Shown piece by piece: positions 1 through 6,693 of a stretch of DNA of 32,118 bases. Numbering within the stretch: position 1 is the stretch's first letter; each line of letters begins with the position of its first letter. Source of the stretch: Deltaproteobacteria bacterium (lineage in GTDB: Bacteria > Desulfobacterota > WTBG01 > JAGOGO01); NCBI GenBank assembly GCA_017996625.1, contig JAGOGO010000018.1, positions 1-32,118 of the forward strand, written 5' to 3'. The position numbers were made by a program, and so were the translations under genes. The notes below the pieces were generated by a model. The model did no database searches. It worked only from the letters and a program-made list of their open reading frames with translations, and was not told where the DNA came from.

Positions 1-63
1 ACGCTAGGCTACGTGAGCCCGAATGAGTTCGAGCGCATCCAAAATCGCTCATTGGTCGCTTAA
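1..63 (+). CDS. IS3-family transposase (OrfB, integrase core), C-terminal end only
   Basis: Frame 1 reads TLGYVSPNEFERIQNRSLVA and then a TAA stop at 61-63. The LGYxSPxEFE motif is the typical C-terminal end of IS3-family OrfB (DDE integrase core, rve), where it follows the last catalytic Glu. Only 20 residues are inside the window, so catalytic residues and integrity cannot be judged. The family call rests on this short motif and on the inverted-repeat-like end just downstream. Confidence 0.6.
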   Translation, partial: TLGYVSPNEFERIQNRSLVA

Positions 64-93
64 CGATCTGTCTTTTTTTACTTGACCACATCA
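1..93 (+). mobile_element. Right end of an IS3-family insertion sequence (partial)
   Basis: The window opens inside the last codons of an IS3-type transposase. About five bases after its stop comes a sequence at 68-93 that begins CTGTC, continues with a T run and ends TTGACCACATCA. This layout (transposase stop, then a terminal inverted repeat ending in CA) is usual for IS3-family right ends. The left end lies outside the window, so the matching inverted repeat and target duplication cannot be checked. Confidence 0.6.
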
Positions 94-160
94 CTTCTAT
101 ATCAGGAGCCGAAAGGGAAAAGGTACGATCATCAAGGCATCATGGCCGCTGACGAAGAGT

Positions 161-222
161 GAGGAGTAAGGAGTAAGGAGTAAGAAGTAAGAAGTAAGAA
201 GTAAGAAGTAAGAAGTAAGAAG
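161..222. repeat. Heptanucleotide tandem array (GAGTAAG / AAGTAAG)
   Basis: About eight consecutive 7-base units run head to tail: first three GAGTAAG-like copies, then AAGTAAG copies with almost no divergence. Seven is not a multiple of three and no convincing gene covers the array, so it is an intergenic simple-sequence repeat. It is the most regular of several seven-base-period arrays in this window. Confidence 0.85.
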
Positions 223-397
223 ATCCTTCTCTGGTGCAGACCCGCAATCTCAGCCATCGGCGCAGCGAAGAAAATGTGTAAATTTGTTTGGTCCGCGTGC
301 TCAGCCCTTCGACGAGCTCAGCACAGGCTCTCCTGCGCGAGGCCACGTTTCATACGAGAAGTAGAGGGACCGTTCTCCGCTGCTCCAGGCTCTACTG
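223..397. other. Intergenic stretch between IS3 end and HIT gene
   Basis: Together with 94-160 and the heptamer array, this forms a gap of about 330 bases without a gene. It includes the phrase CCCTTCGACGAGCTCAGC near 307-324, a type of sequence commonly dispersed in bacterial intergenic DNA. No clear promoter or terminator was seen. Confidence 0.4.
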
Positions 398-877
398 CTA
401 CTTAAAGAGGGGCCGCAGCTTGTCATACGTGGCGCGGAGGTGCTCGGAGATCATGCGAACGTCACCGATTACCGGCATGAAATTTGTATCTCCATTCCAA
501 CGAGGTACGATATGAATATGGAGGTGTTGATCAATACCGGCACCGGCAGCTGAGCCGAGATTCATGCCAATATTAAATCCCTGCGGGTGCATAGCTGCTG
601 ATAAGACTGCCTTGCACTGTTGCACGAGGCGCAAGATCTCGAGGCCGGTTTGCTCGTCGACAGCCTCAATATCTGCGACATGCTGAAATGGAACTACCAT
701 GAGATGACCACTGTTGTAAGGATAGCGGTTCATCATGACGAAAGTGCGTTCGCGGCGCAGAAGAATCAGTCTCTCCCGATCGTCGTCGGCTGTTTGGGGC
801 AGGCAGAAAATGCATTCCTTTGATTTACTGCTCAGAATGTATTCAACTCGCCACGGCGCCCAGATGACCTCAGCCAT
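398..877 (-). CDS. HIT family (histidine triad) nucleotide hydrolase/phosphorylase
   Basis: A 159-residue protein with the histidine-triad signature H118-L-H120-I-H122-I-V-P-R-W; the central His of HIT proteins attacks the alpha-phosphate of a nucleotide substrate. An N-terminal APWR and a CxxC pair (C22, C25) resemble the Ap4A-phosphorylase-like bacterial branch, in which such a pair binds zinc. Likely a cytoplasmic enzyme acting on dinucleoside polyphosphates or nucleoside phosphoramidates; the substrate is not fixed by the sequence. The ATG at 877 is preceded by an AAGGGA ribosome-binding site. It is last in a probable three-gene operon, 68 bases after the methyltransferase stop. Confidence 0.9.
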   Translation of the reverse strand: MAEVIWAPWRVEYILSSKSKECIFCLPQTADDDRERLILLRRERTFVMMNRYPYNSGHLMVVPFQHVADIEAVDEQTGLEILRLVQQCKAVLSAAMHPQGFNIGMNLGSAAGAGIDQHLHIHIVPRWNGDTNFMPVIGDVRMISEHLRATYDKLRPLFK

Positions 878-945
878 AGAATTTCCCTTATTCTGTTCGA
901 AGCGTTTGAACCGTTTGAATTCCGCGTTTCGTGGTACTTGAACGG

Positions 946-1926
946 CTATTTCCTCGCCTCCACCAGCGATCCCATCCGATCGTCCTCGCGAACCATCGTT
1001 ACTGTTCTGAAGCCGGCGTGCTCAAGCTGCTTCTTCACCTCTGCCAGCGTGTATGTATCTCCGCCCGGAGTGTTCACCAGCATGTTTAACGCAAACAAGG
1101 CGCCCTGCGGCGGCCGGGTGCGCGTCTCATCCATGATGAAATCCCGGATGAGCACAGTGCCGGTGGGGACAAGAGCATGGTAGACTTTGCGGTACAGAGC
1201 AAGGTTCTGTTCCGGGCTGTTTTGATGGATAATCGCGGAAAGCAGTGCAAGATCACAGCCCGGAGGAAAATCGTCTTCGTAGAAGTCTCCTTTTACAAAG
1301 GAGGTGCGGTCGGCGAAGCCTTCTCTGCGAACGCGCTCTTCAGCCAACGGTATAACCTGGGGCAGATCAAAAATCACCGCTTTCAGAGCTGGGTTCCGAC
1401 GAAGAAAAGCAATGGCATAGGTTCCCGAGCTGCCCCCGATATCGAGAAGGCGGGTAAAGGGCCGGGTATCATAACTAGCCGCAATCTCTTCGGACAATGT
1501 CCTGCCGACTACGTGCATGGCCTCGATAAAGGCCGTCATGTTTTCGGAATCTTCTTGCAGCGGTGCTATCGAATCGGGCCGATAGGTCTTGCGGAGAATA
1601 TCGCTAAGCCGACTCCAGCTTTTCCAAAGGTGGTTGTAATGCAGGACTAACGGCAATATCGTCTCCGGATGACCTGACGTGAGAGGAAGTGAAGATACGG
1701 GAAGGTGGTAACAAAAGCCGGTTTTTTCGAGCAATCCGAAGGCTGCTAGTGCATCCAGCAGACGCGTGGCTGCTCGCAGCTCAAGGTTCTTCTGCTGAGC
1801 GATTTCTTCTACCGAACCGGGCTGCCGGCTGAGAAGAGTAAAAAGATCCAATTCACAGGCAGTAAGGATGATCCGGCTCTTGAGAAAGGCAAGCACATCG
1901 CTGAGCAAAGCGTTCGGCTGATCCAT
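946..1926 (-). CDS. SAM-dependent O-methyltransferase (Methyltransf_2 type)
   Basis: A 326-residue protein. Residues about 10-75 form a winged-helix dimerisation domain. The Rossmann methyltransferase fold follows, with motif I DIGGSSG at 162-168, the ribose-contacting Asp in VIFDLP (D187), GDF at 213-215, and a His near 234 at the position of the general base in plant and bacterial O-methyltransferases. This architecture is shared with hydroxyneurosporene, acetylserotonin and polyketide/small-phenol O-methyltransferases, so the class is secure but the substrate is unknown. AGGAAG lies six bases before the ATG. It sits 44 bases after the aldolase stop, so the two are probably co-transcribed. 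Confidence 0.88.
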   Translation of the reverse strand: MDQPNALLSDVLAFLKSRIILTACELDLFTLLSRQPGSVEEIAQQKNLELRAATRLLDALAAFGLLEKTGFCYHLPVSSLPLTSGHPETILPLVLHYNHLWKSWSRLSDILRKTYRPDSIAPLQEDSENMTAFIEAMHVVGRTLSEEIAASYDTRPFTRLLDIGGSSGTYAIAFLRRNPALKAVIFDLPQVIPLAEERVRREGFADRTSFVKGDFYEDDFPPGCDLALLSAIIHQNSPEQNLALYRKVYHALVPTGTVLIRDFIMDETRTRPPQGALFALNMLVNTPGGDTYTLAEVKKQLEHAGFRTVTMVREDDRMGSLVEARK

Positions 1927-1970
1927 GAAATTCTTCCTGAGGTAAACATAAAAACCAGCCCTGAAACGAA

Positions 1971-2777
1971 TCAGGTTTTTTTGACGCCTTTACGAATAAG
2001 TTCAAGAGCTTCTTGTACGCTTGCGTTCTGGTGAACCATGGCGCAGGCAGCCTGGACAAAAAGCGAAGGATTGTCGTGTTGAAAGGCATTGCGACCCATG
2101 GAAATACCTGCTGCACCGGCCTGGAGTGCACCTTCAATCATTTTGAAAGTCTCTTCATCGCTGTGTTTCGATCCTCCCGCAATGACAACAGGAACCGGAC
2201 AGCCTTCAACAACCTGCCGGAATGTCTCCGGACTGCCGGTATAGGGACACTTGATAATGTCCGCACCGAGTTCAGCTCCGACCCGGGCGGCATGTTTTAC
2301 GACTGCCACCTCATTCTCGTCGTCGATCTTGGCACCGCGGGGATACATCATGGCAAGAAGCGGCAAACCCCATTCCATGCATTCAACAGCAACCCGGCCG
2401 AGGTCCTGAAGCATGCGGGCTTCATCATCGGCACCGACATTGATGTGCACAGAAACGGCATCGGCCCCCATCTTTAAAGCATGCTGAACAGTGTTGATAA
2501 GCACTTTATAGTTCGGGTCAGGTGCAAGAGATGTCGAAGCAGAAAGATGAAGAATGAGGCCGACGTCTTTGCCTGAGCGCCGATGGCCGTATAGCGCCAG
2601 GCCGACATGGCCGATGACGGCATTGGCGCCACCTTCGGCGACCAGATCGACGGTTTTTCCCATGGCGATAAGTCCCTTGATCGGGCCAACGGAAACGCCA
2701 TGATCCATAGGAACGATGACCGTTCTGCGGGTGTTACGGTCAAGTATTCGTTCGATTCGTATTGATTTGCCCATCAT
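1971..2777 (-). CDS. DeoC/FbaB-type class I aldolase, ADH synthase-like (2-amino-3,7-dideoxy-D-threo-hept-6-ulosonate synthase family)
   Basis: A 268-residue (beta/alpha)8 aldolase. The [14 protein letters not shown] segment (residues 23-36) is typical of archaeal ADH synthase (MJ0400 type) and archaeal-type fructose-bisphosphate aldolase. K176 in DIIKCPYTG is the expected Schiff-base Lys, and GG (201-202) and MGRN (227-230) form the phosphate-binding end. ADH synthase makes the first intermediate of the alternative 3-dehydroquinate route; the partner dehydroquinate synthase II is not in the window, so class I FBP aldolase or a LsrF-like activity remains possible. Two ATGs are adjacent; the first has AAGGAG seven bases upstream. 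It is the promoter-proximal gene of the operon. Confidence 0.88.
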   Translation of the reverse strand: MMGKSIRIERILDRNTRRTVIVPMDHGVSVGPIKGLIAMGKTVDLVAEGGANAVIGHVGLALYGHRRSGKDVGLILHLSASTSLAPDPNYKVLINTVQHALKMGADAVSVHINVGADDEARMLQDLGRVAVECMEWGLPLLAMMYPRGAKIDDENEVAVVKHAARVGAELGADIIKCPYTGSPETFRQVVEGCPVPVVIAGGSKHSDEETFKMIEGALQAGAAGISMGRNAFQHDNPSLFVQAACAMVHQNASVQEALELIRKGVKKT

Positions 2778-2855
2778 GGGGAAGCTCCTTATGTGAAAAA
2801 GGTATGCCTTCCTGGAAAGCGACCTCAGGATAGCAGACTCCTAGTAGGACTAGCA

Positions 2856-2884
2856 AGTATATTCTGGCCCGGAAATACAGTCAA
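2856..2884 (-). promoter_or_regulatory. Sigma-70 promoter for the aldolase-methyltransferase-HIT operon
   Basis: On the minus strand TTGACT (2884-2879) and TATACT (2861-2856) are separated by exactly 17 bases. Each hexamer matches the consensus at five of six positions. The predicted start of transcription is near 2848, giving a leader of about 70 bases. Confidence 0.65.
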
Positions 2885-3012
2885 GCTGGAAATATGCAAT
2901 GTAACGCACGGACTGAAGAGGTGTTGTGGTATATTGAAAGCATGGCTGGTTCTGCGTGGAGCGGGGCTGCCCCCTGCTTTTTCCTTATGCCATACTCTGG
3001 AAGGACGATTAC

Positions 3013-3315
3013 ATGGAATCCGGTAGCATCATAATCATCAATTTGCAGAACCCGCGGGAAAAAATTCTGGGTAAGCTCATCGGTATCTCTTCCCCGGGCA
3101 TCACTGTACGCGGTATCGATGTAGACAGCTTCCGCGAGTGGCTGAATCAGTATCAGCACCCTGATAAGGATAACACAATTCAGCCTTCTACGGTGTTTCT
3201 CCCCATGCACCGGGTGGTCAGCTGTTATCTGGATGAAAAGAGCGGCGCTGCACCGTCATTCAGTTCGCAGTTTCACGAGCGCAGCGGCAAGGATCTGGCT
3301 CAAGCACTGGCATAA
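3013..3315 (+). CDS. Conserved hypothetical protein, 100 aa
   Basis: The chosen ATG at 3013 follows AAGGACGA by four bases; the upstream in-frame ATG at 2956 lacks such a site. The 100-residue product begins MESGSIIIINLQNPREKILGKL, is predicted to be mostly beta-strand in its first 40 residues, and has an FLPMHRV segment around residue 60. It has no signal peptide or membrane segment. I recall similar small proteins (NLQNPREK... / TVRGID..) from Acidobacteria and deltaproteobacteria, with no established function. It is transcribed divergently from the aldolase operon and followed by an inverted heptamer array, so it appears to be a single-gene unit. Confidence 0.75.
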   Translation: MESGSIIIINLQNPREKILGKLIGISSPGITVRGIDVDSFREWLNQYQHPDKDNTIQPSTVFLPMHRVVSCYLDEKSGAAPSFSSQFHERSGKDLAQALA

Positions 3316-3354
3316 CTATAACGGGTGTTGTGAAGAAATATCTGCATCAGGATC

Positions 3355-3468
3355 GTTCACCGTTATGAGTTTACTGGGAAGTCGTTCACCGTTGACCGTT
3401 CACCGGAAGCTGGGAAAATGGATACTCGCACTATTCCGTCGGTAAACGGACAACGGAAGTCGGTCAAC
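3355..3468. repeat. Inverted pair of heptanucleotide arrays (GTTCACC family)
   Basis: Units GTTCACC, GTTATGA, GTTTACT, GGGAAGT (3355-3382) and GTTCACC, GTTGACC, GTTCACC (3384-3404) run forward. At 3441-3468 four units GGTAAAC, GGACAAC, GGAAGTC and GGTCAAC run in the opposite sense. The two arrays are imperfect reverse complements, so the element could fold into a long hairpin. It is non-coding. Confidence 0.75.
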
Positions 3469-3577
3469 ACTGATTATAGGACGGTACCTTCGTGAGTGGG
3501 ACGCTCCCGGGTTCAGGATTGACCGAAGGCGTGACTCCGCCCCCTCGGTTATTATCGATTACAGGTCGCTTATCTGT

Positions 3578-4093
3578 TTACTGAGCTGCTTTTGCAATAA
3601 TGGTAGCGGCGAAATCCCGTGCGTCGTGGAGGTCAGCTTCGTCCGGGTGATTGATTGCGCCGAGCGCCTCCTGGGCCCACGCAGCATGCTCGGGCTTTTG
3701 CTGCAGAGCTTCGATCACGCTTGGCCTGACCTTCCCTCGGGTTCCAAATGTTCCTAAGACCTTTGCGCGGGATGCGAGGGAAAGAGCGTGTTCGAACGCT
3801 TCCTTGGCTAATCTGCCACCACGAAGTGATCCATGAGTGGCAAAAAAAGCTACTTTTGTTCCGGCGGGGATGGCGGTAATGAACGGAATGACGGCCGGAG
3901 GAACGGAATGAGTTTGAACCGGAAAACCGCAGAAAATGAGATCATACGTTTGTGCACCAGTAGCCTCATTGACCGGGAGGAGGTCGGCCTGGAGTCTGGG
4001 AATATGAGGTGCTTCAGGAACTGCGTTATGGATGGATTCCGCGAGTTTCTTGGTATTCCCGGTTTCTGAATAATACGTTACAAGTACTTTCAT
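3578..4093 (-). CDS. Flavodoxin family protein
   Basis: A 171-residue protein starting MKVLVTYYSETGNTKKLAESI. The first strand followed by the T/S-x-T-G-N-T phosphate loop (YSETGNT, residues 8-14) is the FMN-phosphate site of flavodoxins; FCGFPVQTHSVPP and FATHGS correspond to the loops around the isoalloxazine ring. It is probably a cytoplasmic one- or two-electron carrier or an FMN-dependent quinone reductase relative. The start at 4093 is chosen because AAGGAGAG lies just upstream; a longer frame to 4129 has no such site. Its leader contains the structured element at 4165-4238 if transcription starts upstream of that. Confidence 0.88.
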   Translation of the reverse strand: MKVLVTYYSETGNTKKLAESIHNAVPEAPHIPRLQADLLPVNEATGAQTYDLIFCGFPVQTHSVPPAVIPFITAIPAGTKVAFFATHGSLRGGRLAKEAFEHALSLASRAKVLGTFGTRGKVRPSVIEALQQKPEHAAWAQEALGAINHPDEADLHDARDFAATIIAKAAQ

Positions 4094-4164
4094 CGAACTC
4101 TCCTTGGCAAGAATTTTCACAAACAGCACTGCTATAATGGTCTCGACGGTTCATCATGAGTCCG

Positions 4165-4238
4165 CCGGCTATGCGGCTACGGTATAAGCAGTGCCAGGGG
4201 TATGTGCAGTCAAACGTGGCACGTAGGCGCATAGCCGG
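4165..4238. other. 74-bp nested inverted repeat (possible structured RNA or leader element)
   Basis: CCGGCTATGCG (4165-4175) pairs perfectly with CGCATAGCCGG (4228-4238). Inside it, CTAC (4177-4180) pairs with GTAG (4223-4226) and GTGCCA (4191-4196) with TGGCAC (4217-4222). That leaves an asymmetric ten-base bulge and a 20-base loop. About 21 base pairs nest in register, more than expected by chance. It lies 72 bases upstream of the flavodoxin start. It matches no riboswitch consensus I know. Confidence 0.5.
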
Positions 4239-4282
4239 AAAATACTTCCTTCACCGCTTGATAATACTCTCCCGGGAGTATT

Positions 4283-4312
4283 TACAGTATGGTCAACTAA
4301 TTTGATACTGTA
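4283..4312. promoter_or_regulatory. Inverted repeat TACAGTAT-N14-ATACTGTA (possible operator)
   Basis: Perfect 8-bp arms at 4283-4290 and 4305-4312 surround a 14-base AT-rich spacer. The size and symmetry are compatible with a dimeric repressor site or a small hairpin. A 10-bp palindrome CTCCCGGGAG lies just before it (4269-4278). No target gene is proven; the CoA-binding gene starts 290 bases downstream. Confidence 0.35.
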
Positions 4313-4491
4313 CCATAAAAGTGCACGGCAGGAGAAGTGATTTCAGAGGAGAATATGCAGTAATCATTCTGAACCCGGTAATTAAGAATCGGGTAGGAGC
4401 AGGGAGAGGAGACCTGCGGGAGTACCGGGATCCTGGATTTGTATATCGTGAGCTGACAATCCTTTGGTGGAGCAGGAGTGGTGATCTGGTC

Positions 4492-4562
4492 GGAAGGCCG
4501 CGTCAGCATTGGCTGACGCGGCCTTCCTCACGTGAGGGGCATCCACACGCTTAAACGTGTGG
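4492..4562. repeat. Cluster of hairpins: 16-bp stem, 12-bp palindrome, 7-bp stem
   Basis: GGAAGGCCGCGTCAGC (4492-4507) and its exact reverse complement (4512-4527) enclose only ATTG. CCTCACGTGAGG (4526-4537) is a perfect palindrome overlapping its foot. CCACACG and CGTGTGG (4543-4549, 4556-4562) enclose CTTAAA. No T run follows the first hairpin, so it is not a standard intrinsic terminator. The group ends 43 bases before the CoA-binding start and resembles a REP-like or transposon-end remnant. The gap 4094-4604 has no gene. Confidence 0.7.
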
Positions 4563-4604
4563 AAGTGTGAGTTGTGTGTTGTCATCGGTGAGGAGCGTAT
4601 CTAT

Positions 4605-5027
4605 ATGAATGACGTGGAGCCGAGGGAAATTCTTAAAAAGTACAATTCCATTGTAGTGTACGGAATGTCCGCGAATCCCGAGAAAGCGTCGCATGTGGTG
4701 CCTAAGTATCTTTCCGAGCACGGATACCAGATTATTCCGGTTAATCCGAAGGAGGAGAAGATTCTTGGACGCGAGAGTTACTCACGCTTGCAGGACGTGG
4801 AGGAGCAGATTGACATTGTAGAGGTTTTTCGGCCTTCGGGAGAAGCAGTCTCGATTGTTGAGGAATGCCTGGAGCGGAAAAAAAAGCGTGGGGATGTTGC
4901 GGTGATCTGGCTTCAGGAAGGTATTCGCAACGAAGATGCTCGGAACCTTGCCGAGAAAAACGGAATCACGTTTGTCCAGGACCGATGTATGTACAAAGAA
5001 CATCGGCGGTCAATAATGCAGAAGTAG
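4605..5027 (+). CDS. CoA-binding domain protein (CoA_binding_2, YccU-like)
   Basis: A 140-residue single-domain Rossmann protein. VYGMSANPEKASH (residues 18-30) matches the G-x-S-x-x-P-x-K-x-S loop, IIPVNPKEEKILG follows as the second strand and turn, and VFRPSGE, IWLQEGI and the C-terminal DRCMYKEH complete the family pattern, including the conserved Cys. Members bind CoA; a physiological role is not established. Translation is placed at 4605 because GAGGAGCG lies seven to eight bases upstream, while the frame continues open to 4557 through the hairpin cluster without a good site. It appears monocistronic. Confidence 0.9.
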   Translation: MNDVEPREILKKYNSIVVYGMSANPEKASHVVPKYLSEHGYQIIPVNPKEEKILGRESYSRLQDVEEQIDIVEVFRPSGEAVSIVEECLERKKKRGDVAVIWLQEGIRNEDARNLAEKNGITFVQDRCMYKEHRRSIMQK

Positions 5028-5037
5028 ATCGGGGAAT

Positions 5038-5060
5038 GGTTCCAGGTTCAAAGTTCAAGG
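5038..5060. repeat. Short heptamer array (GGTTCAA type)
   Basis: Three successive 7-base units, GGTTCCA, GGTTCAA and AGTTCAA, begin 11 bases after the CoA-binding stop. Too short to be convincing alone; listed because the same period recurs in other gaps, including CCTGAAT, GTTGAAT, TTTGAAT at 5303-5323. Confidence 0.45.
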
Positions 5061-5090
5061 CTGATGAGATCGTGAAAAGTATCCGCTTAC

Positions 5091-5211
5091 GTCATTTTGT
5101 CATCCCCGCGAAGCCTATCCGCGCGGAGGCGGGGAGCGGGAATCCAGGAGTTCTGCATGGTTATGGACTCCCGCCGGAGTCTATAACTGCGTAGGCGGGG
5201 ACGGGAGTGAC
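5091..5211. repeat. Palindromic dispersed repeat, GTCATCCCCGC...GCGGGG...GTGAC type
   Basis: The element opens with GTCATTTTGTCATCCCCGCG and closes with GCGGGGACGGGAGTGAC, imperfect terminal inverted repeats about 120 bases apart. An internal hairpin GACTCC-CGCC-GGAGTC lies at 5166-5181. Sequences of the GTCATTCCCGCG...GGAATCCAG type are common as dispersed non-coding elements in many Gram-negative genomes. No gene is present between 5028 and 5326. Confidence 0.6.
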
Positions 5212-5302
5212 GGCTTTTGGACTTCCAACGAAGTGGGCATCACTTCGTTGCTCATAGGTTGCCGCCACGCGGCTTACTGGCGCTTTTTACGACTCCATCA
5301 AT

Positions 5303-5323
5303 CCTGAATGTTGAATTTTGAAT
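5303..5323. repeat. Short heptamer array next to the glrR-like stop
   Basis: Units CCTGAAT, GTTGAAT and TTTGAAT follow each other three bases before the stop codon of the minus-strand regulator. Same seven-base period as 5038-5060, in opposite sense (TTGAA versus TTCAA), so the two could pair across the palindromic element between them. Confidence 0.45.
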
Positions 5324-5326
5324 CCG

Positions 5327-6685
5327 TTAGTTCGACTTATAGTCTTTTGCCTTGAGCCGGTACTTCTTGAGCAGATCATAAAAGTCAGCCCGGTATTTCC
5401 CGGCAAGATCGGCTGCTCGGCTGACATTGCCCTGGGTGAGCTGCAGGAGCTTGATGATATAACTTTTTTCAAAGTCCGCTTTCGCTTCCTTCAAAGGCAT
5501 CGGCGGACTGGTAGTATCCTTCTGTATATGCAGCAGGTCCTCGCTAATCACGTTTTGCTGGGCCATAGCTACTGCGTACTCCAGCGTGTTGCGGAGCTGT
5601 CGCACATTGCCCGGCCAATCGTAGAGCATCAGCATCTGCATGGCTTGAGGCGTGATGGTCTTGATGTCCTTGTTCATCCGCCGGCTGAAGTCGCTAATAA
5701 AATGGCGAACCAGGCTGGGGATGTCATCCTTGCGTTCCCGAAGCGCTGGAAGGTGAATCGGAATGACATGAATGCGATAGTAGAGATCTTCTCGGAACCG
5801 GCCTTCCTTGATTTCATCGACGAGGTCTTTGTTGGTAGCGACAATGACCCGCAGGTCCACTTCAACGGAGCGTTTTCCTCCCACGGGATAGAATCGCCTT
5901 TCCTGGAGCACGCGCAGGAGCTTCGCTTGAATTGAAAGCGGCATGTCACCGATTTCATCGAGAAAAATTGTGCCCCGGTGAGCGCGGGTGAATAATCCCT
6001 CTTTGCTGCGTATTGCACCGGTGAAGGCACCGGACTCGTATCCGAACAGTTCGCTTTCCAGCAGCGTTTCGGGCAGTGCGGCACAATTCAGATCGACAAA
6101 TGGTCGATCCTTTCGATCGCTGAGCAGATGAATTGCTTTGGCGATGAGTTCCTTGCCGGTACCACTTTCACCCTGAATATACACTGTAGAATCGGTTTTG
6201 GCGATGCGGAGTACCTGCTTAAGGACATCCTGCATGATTTCGCTTTTCGCCACGATGTTGTTGAAATCATACTTTTCCTGCAGCAGCCCTTTTAAGCGTT
6301 TGATTTCCGTTGTGAGCGAACGCTTTTCGAGGGCCCGATCAATCTGAAAGAGAAGTTCCTGAGCGTCAAAAGGCTTGGCAAGGTAACTGAAAGCTCCCTT
6401 CTTCATCGCGCTTACAGCACTTTCAATGGTGCCGTAAGCGGTGAGAATCACGACCGGCATGTCAGGATTGATCATATGCAGCTGCTGCATCAGGGTTATG
6501 CCATCGGTATGTACCAGTTGCAGATCGATAACCGCCAGATCAAAAACCTGGCCTTTTGCCATCGTCAGGGCAACATCCTCATCCCAAGCGGTAGCGACCG
6601 CGTATTTGGCAGATTCCAAGCGCATCCGGATTACTTCGAGAAGATTACGATCATCATCAACTACAAGTATGCTTTCAGAGTTCAT
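5327..6685 (-). CDS. glrR: Sigma-54-dependent response regulator, GlrR/NtrC family
   Basis: A 452-residue enhancer-binding protein with three parts. Receiver: acidic pocket D10-D12, phospho-acceptor D54 in AVIDLQL, T82, K104. AAA+ domain: Walker A GESGTGKE at 172-179, sigma-54 contact loop GAFTGA at 219-224, Walker B FLDEIGD at 241-247. C-terminal Fis-type HTH: roughly 415-445, in FEKSYIIKLLQLTQGNVSRA. The C-terminal domain resembles GlrR/QseF more than NtrC. It should activate RpoN promoters after phosphorylation by the kinase encoded two genes upstream. It is last in the operon, eight bases after the lipoprotein stop. Confidence 0.93.
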   Translation of the reverse strand: MNSESILVVDDDRNLLEVIRMRLESAKYAVATAWDEDVALTMAKGQVFDLAVIDLQLVHTDGITLMQQLHMINPDMPVVILTAYGTIESAVSAMKKGAFSYLAKPFDAQELLFQIDRALEKRSLTTEIKRLKGLLQEKYDFNNIVAKSEIMQDVLKQVLRIAKTDSTVYIQGESGTGKELIAKAIHLLSDRKDRPFVDLNCAALPETLLESELFGYESGAFTGAIRSKEGLFTRAHRGTIFLDEIGDMPLSIQAKLLRVLQERRFYPVGGKRSVEVDLRVIVATNKDLVDEIKEGRFREDLYYRIHVIPIHLPALRERKDDIPSLVRHFISDFSRRMNKDIKTITPQAMQMLMLYDWPGNVRQLRNTLEYAVAMAQQNVISEDLLHIQKDTTSPPMPLKEAKADFEKSYIIKLLQLTQGNVSRAADLAGKYRADFYDLLKKYRLKAKDYKSN

Positions 6686-6693
6686 GTCCTGCT

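Noticed and set aside
161..222. CRISPR-like array
   Set aside because: Units are seven bases with no spacers and no cas genes nearby; a simple tandem repeat.
1960..1982. Plus-strand terminator CCTGA-N6-TCAGG with T run
   Set aside because: Only a five-base stem, overlaps the aldolase stop codon, and no plus-strand gene ends there. Probably fortuitous.
2013..2477. 154-residue plus-strand frame over the aldolase gene
   Set aside because: Antisense to the conserved Schiff-base and phosphate-binding region of the aldolase; no start site.
4217..4231. Sigma-54 promoter TGGCACGTAGGCGCA
   Set aside because: The GG and GC pairs are one base too close, and the TT of the -12 element is missing; the sequence is part of the nested hairpin.
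4165..4238. Integron attC site or hammerhead ribozyme
   Set aside because: No GTTRRRY/RYYYAAC boxes at the ends and no CUGAUGA/GAAA core.
5318..5935. 205-residue plus-strand frame over the glrR-like gene
   Set aside because: Antisense to the AAA+ and HTH parts of a well-supported sigma-54 regulator.
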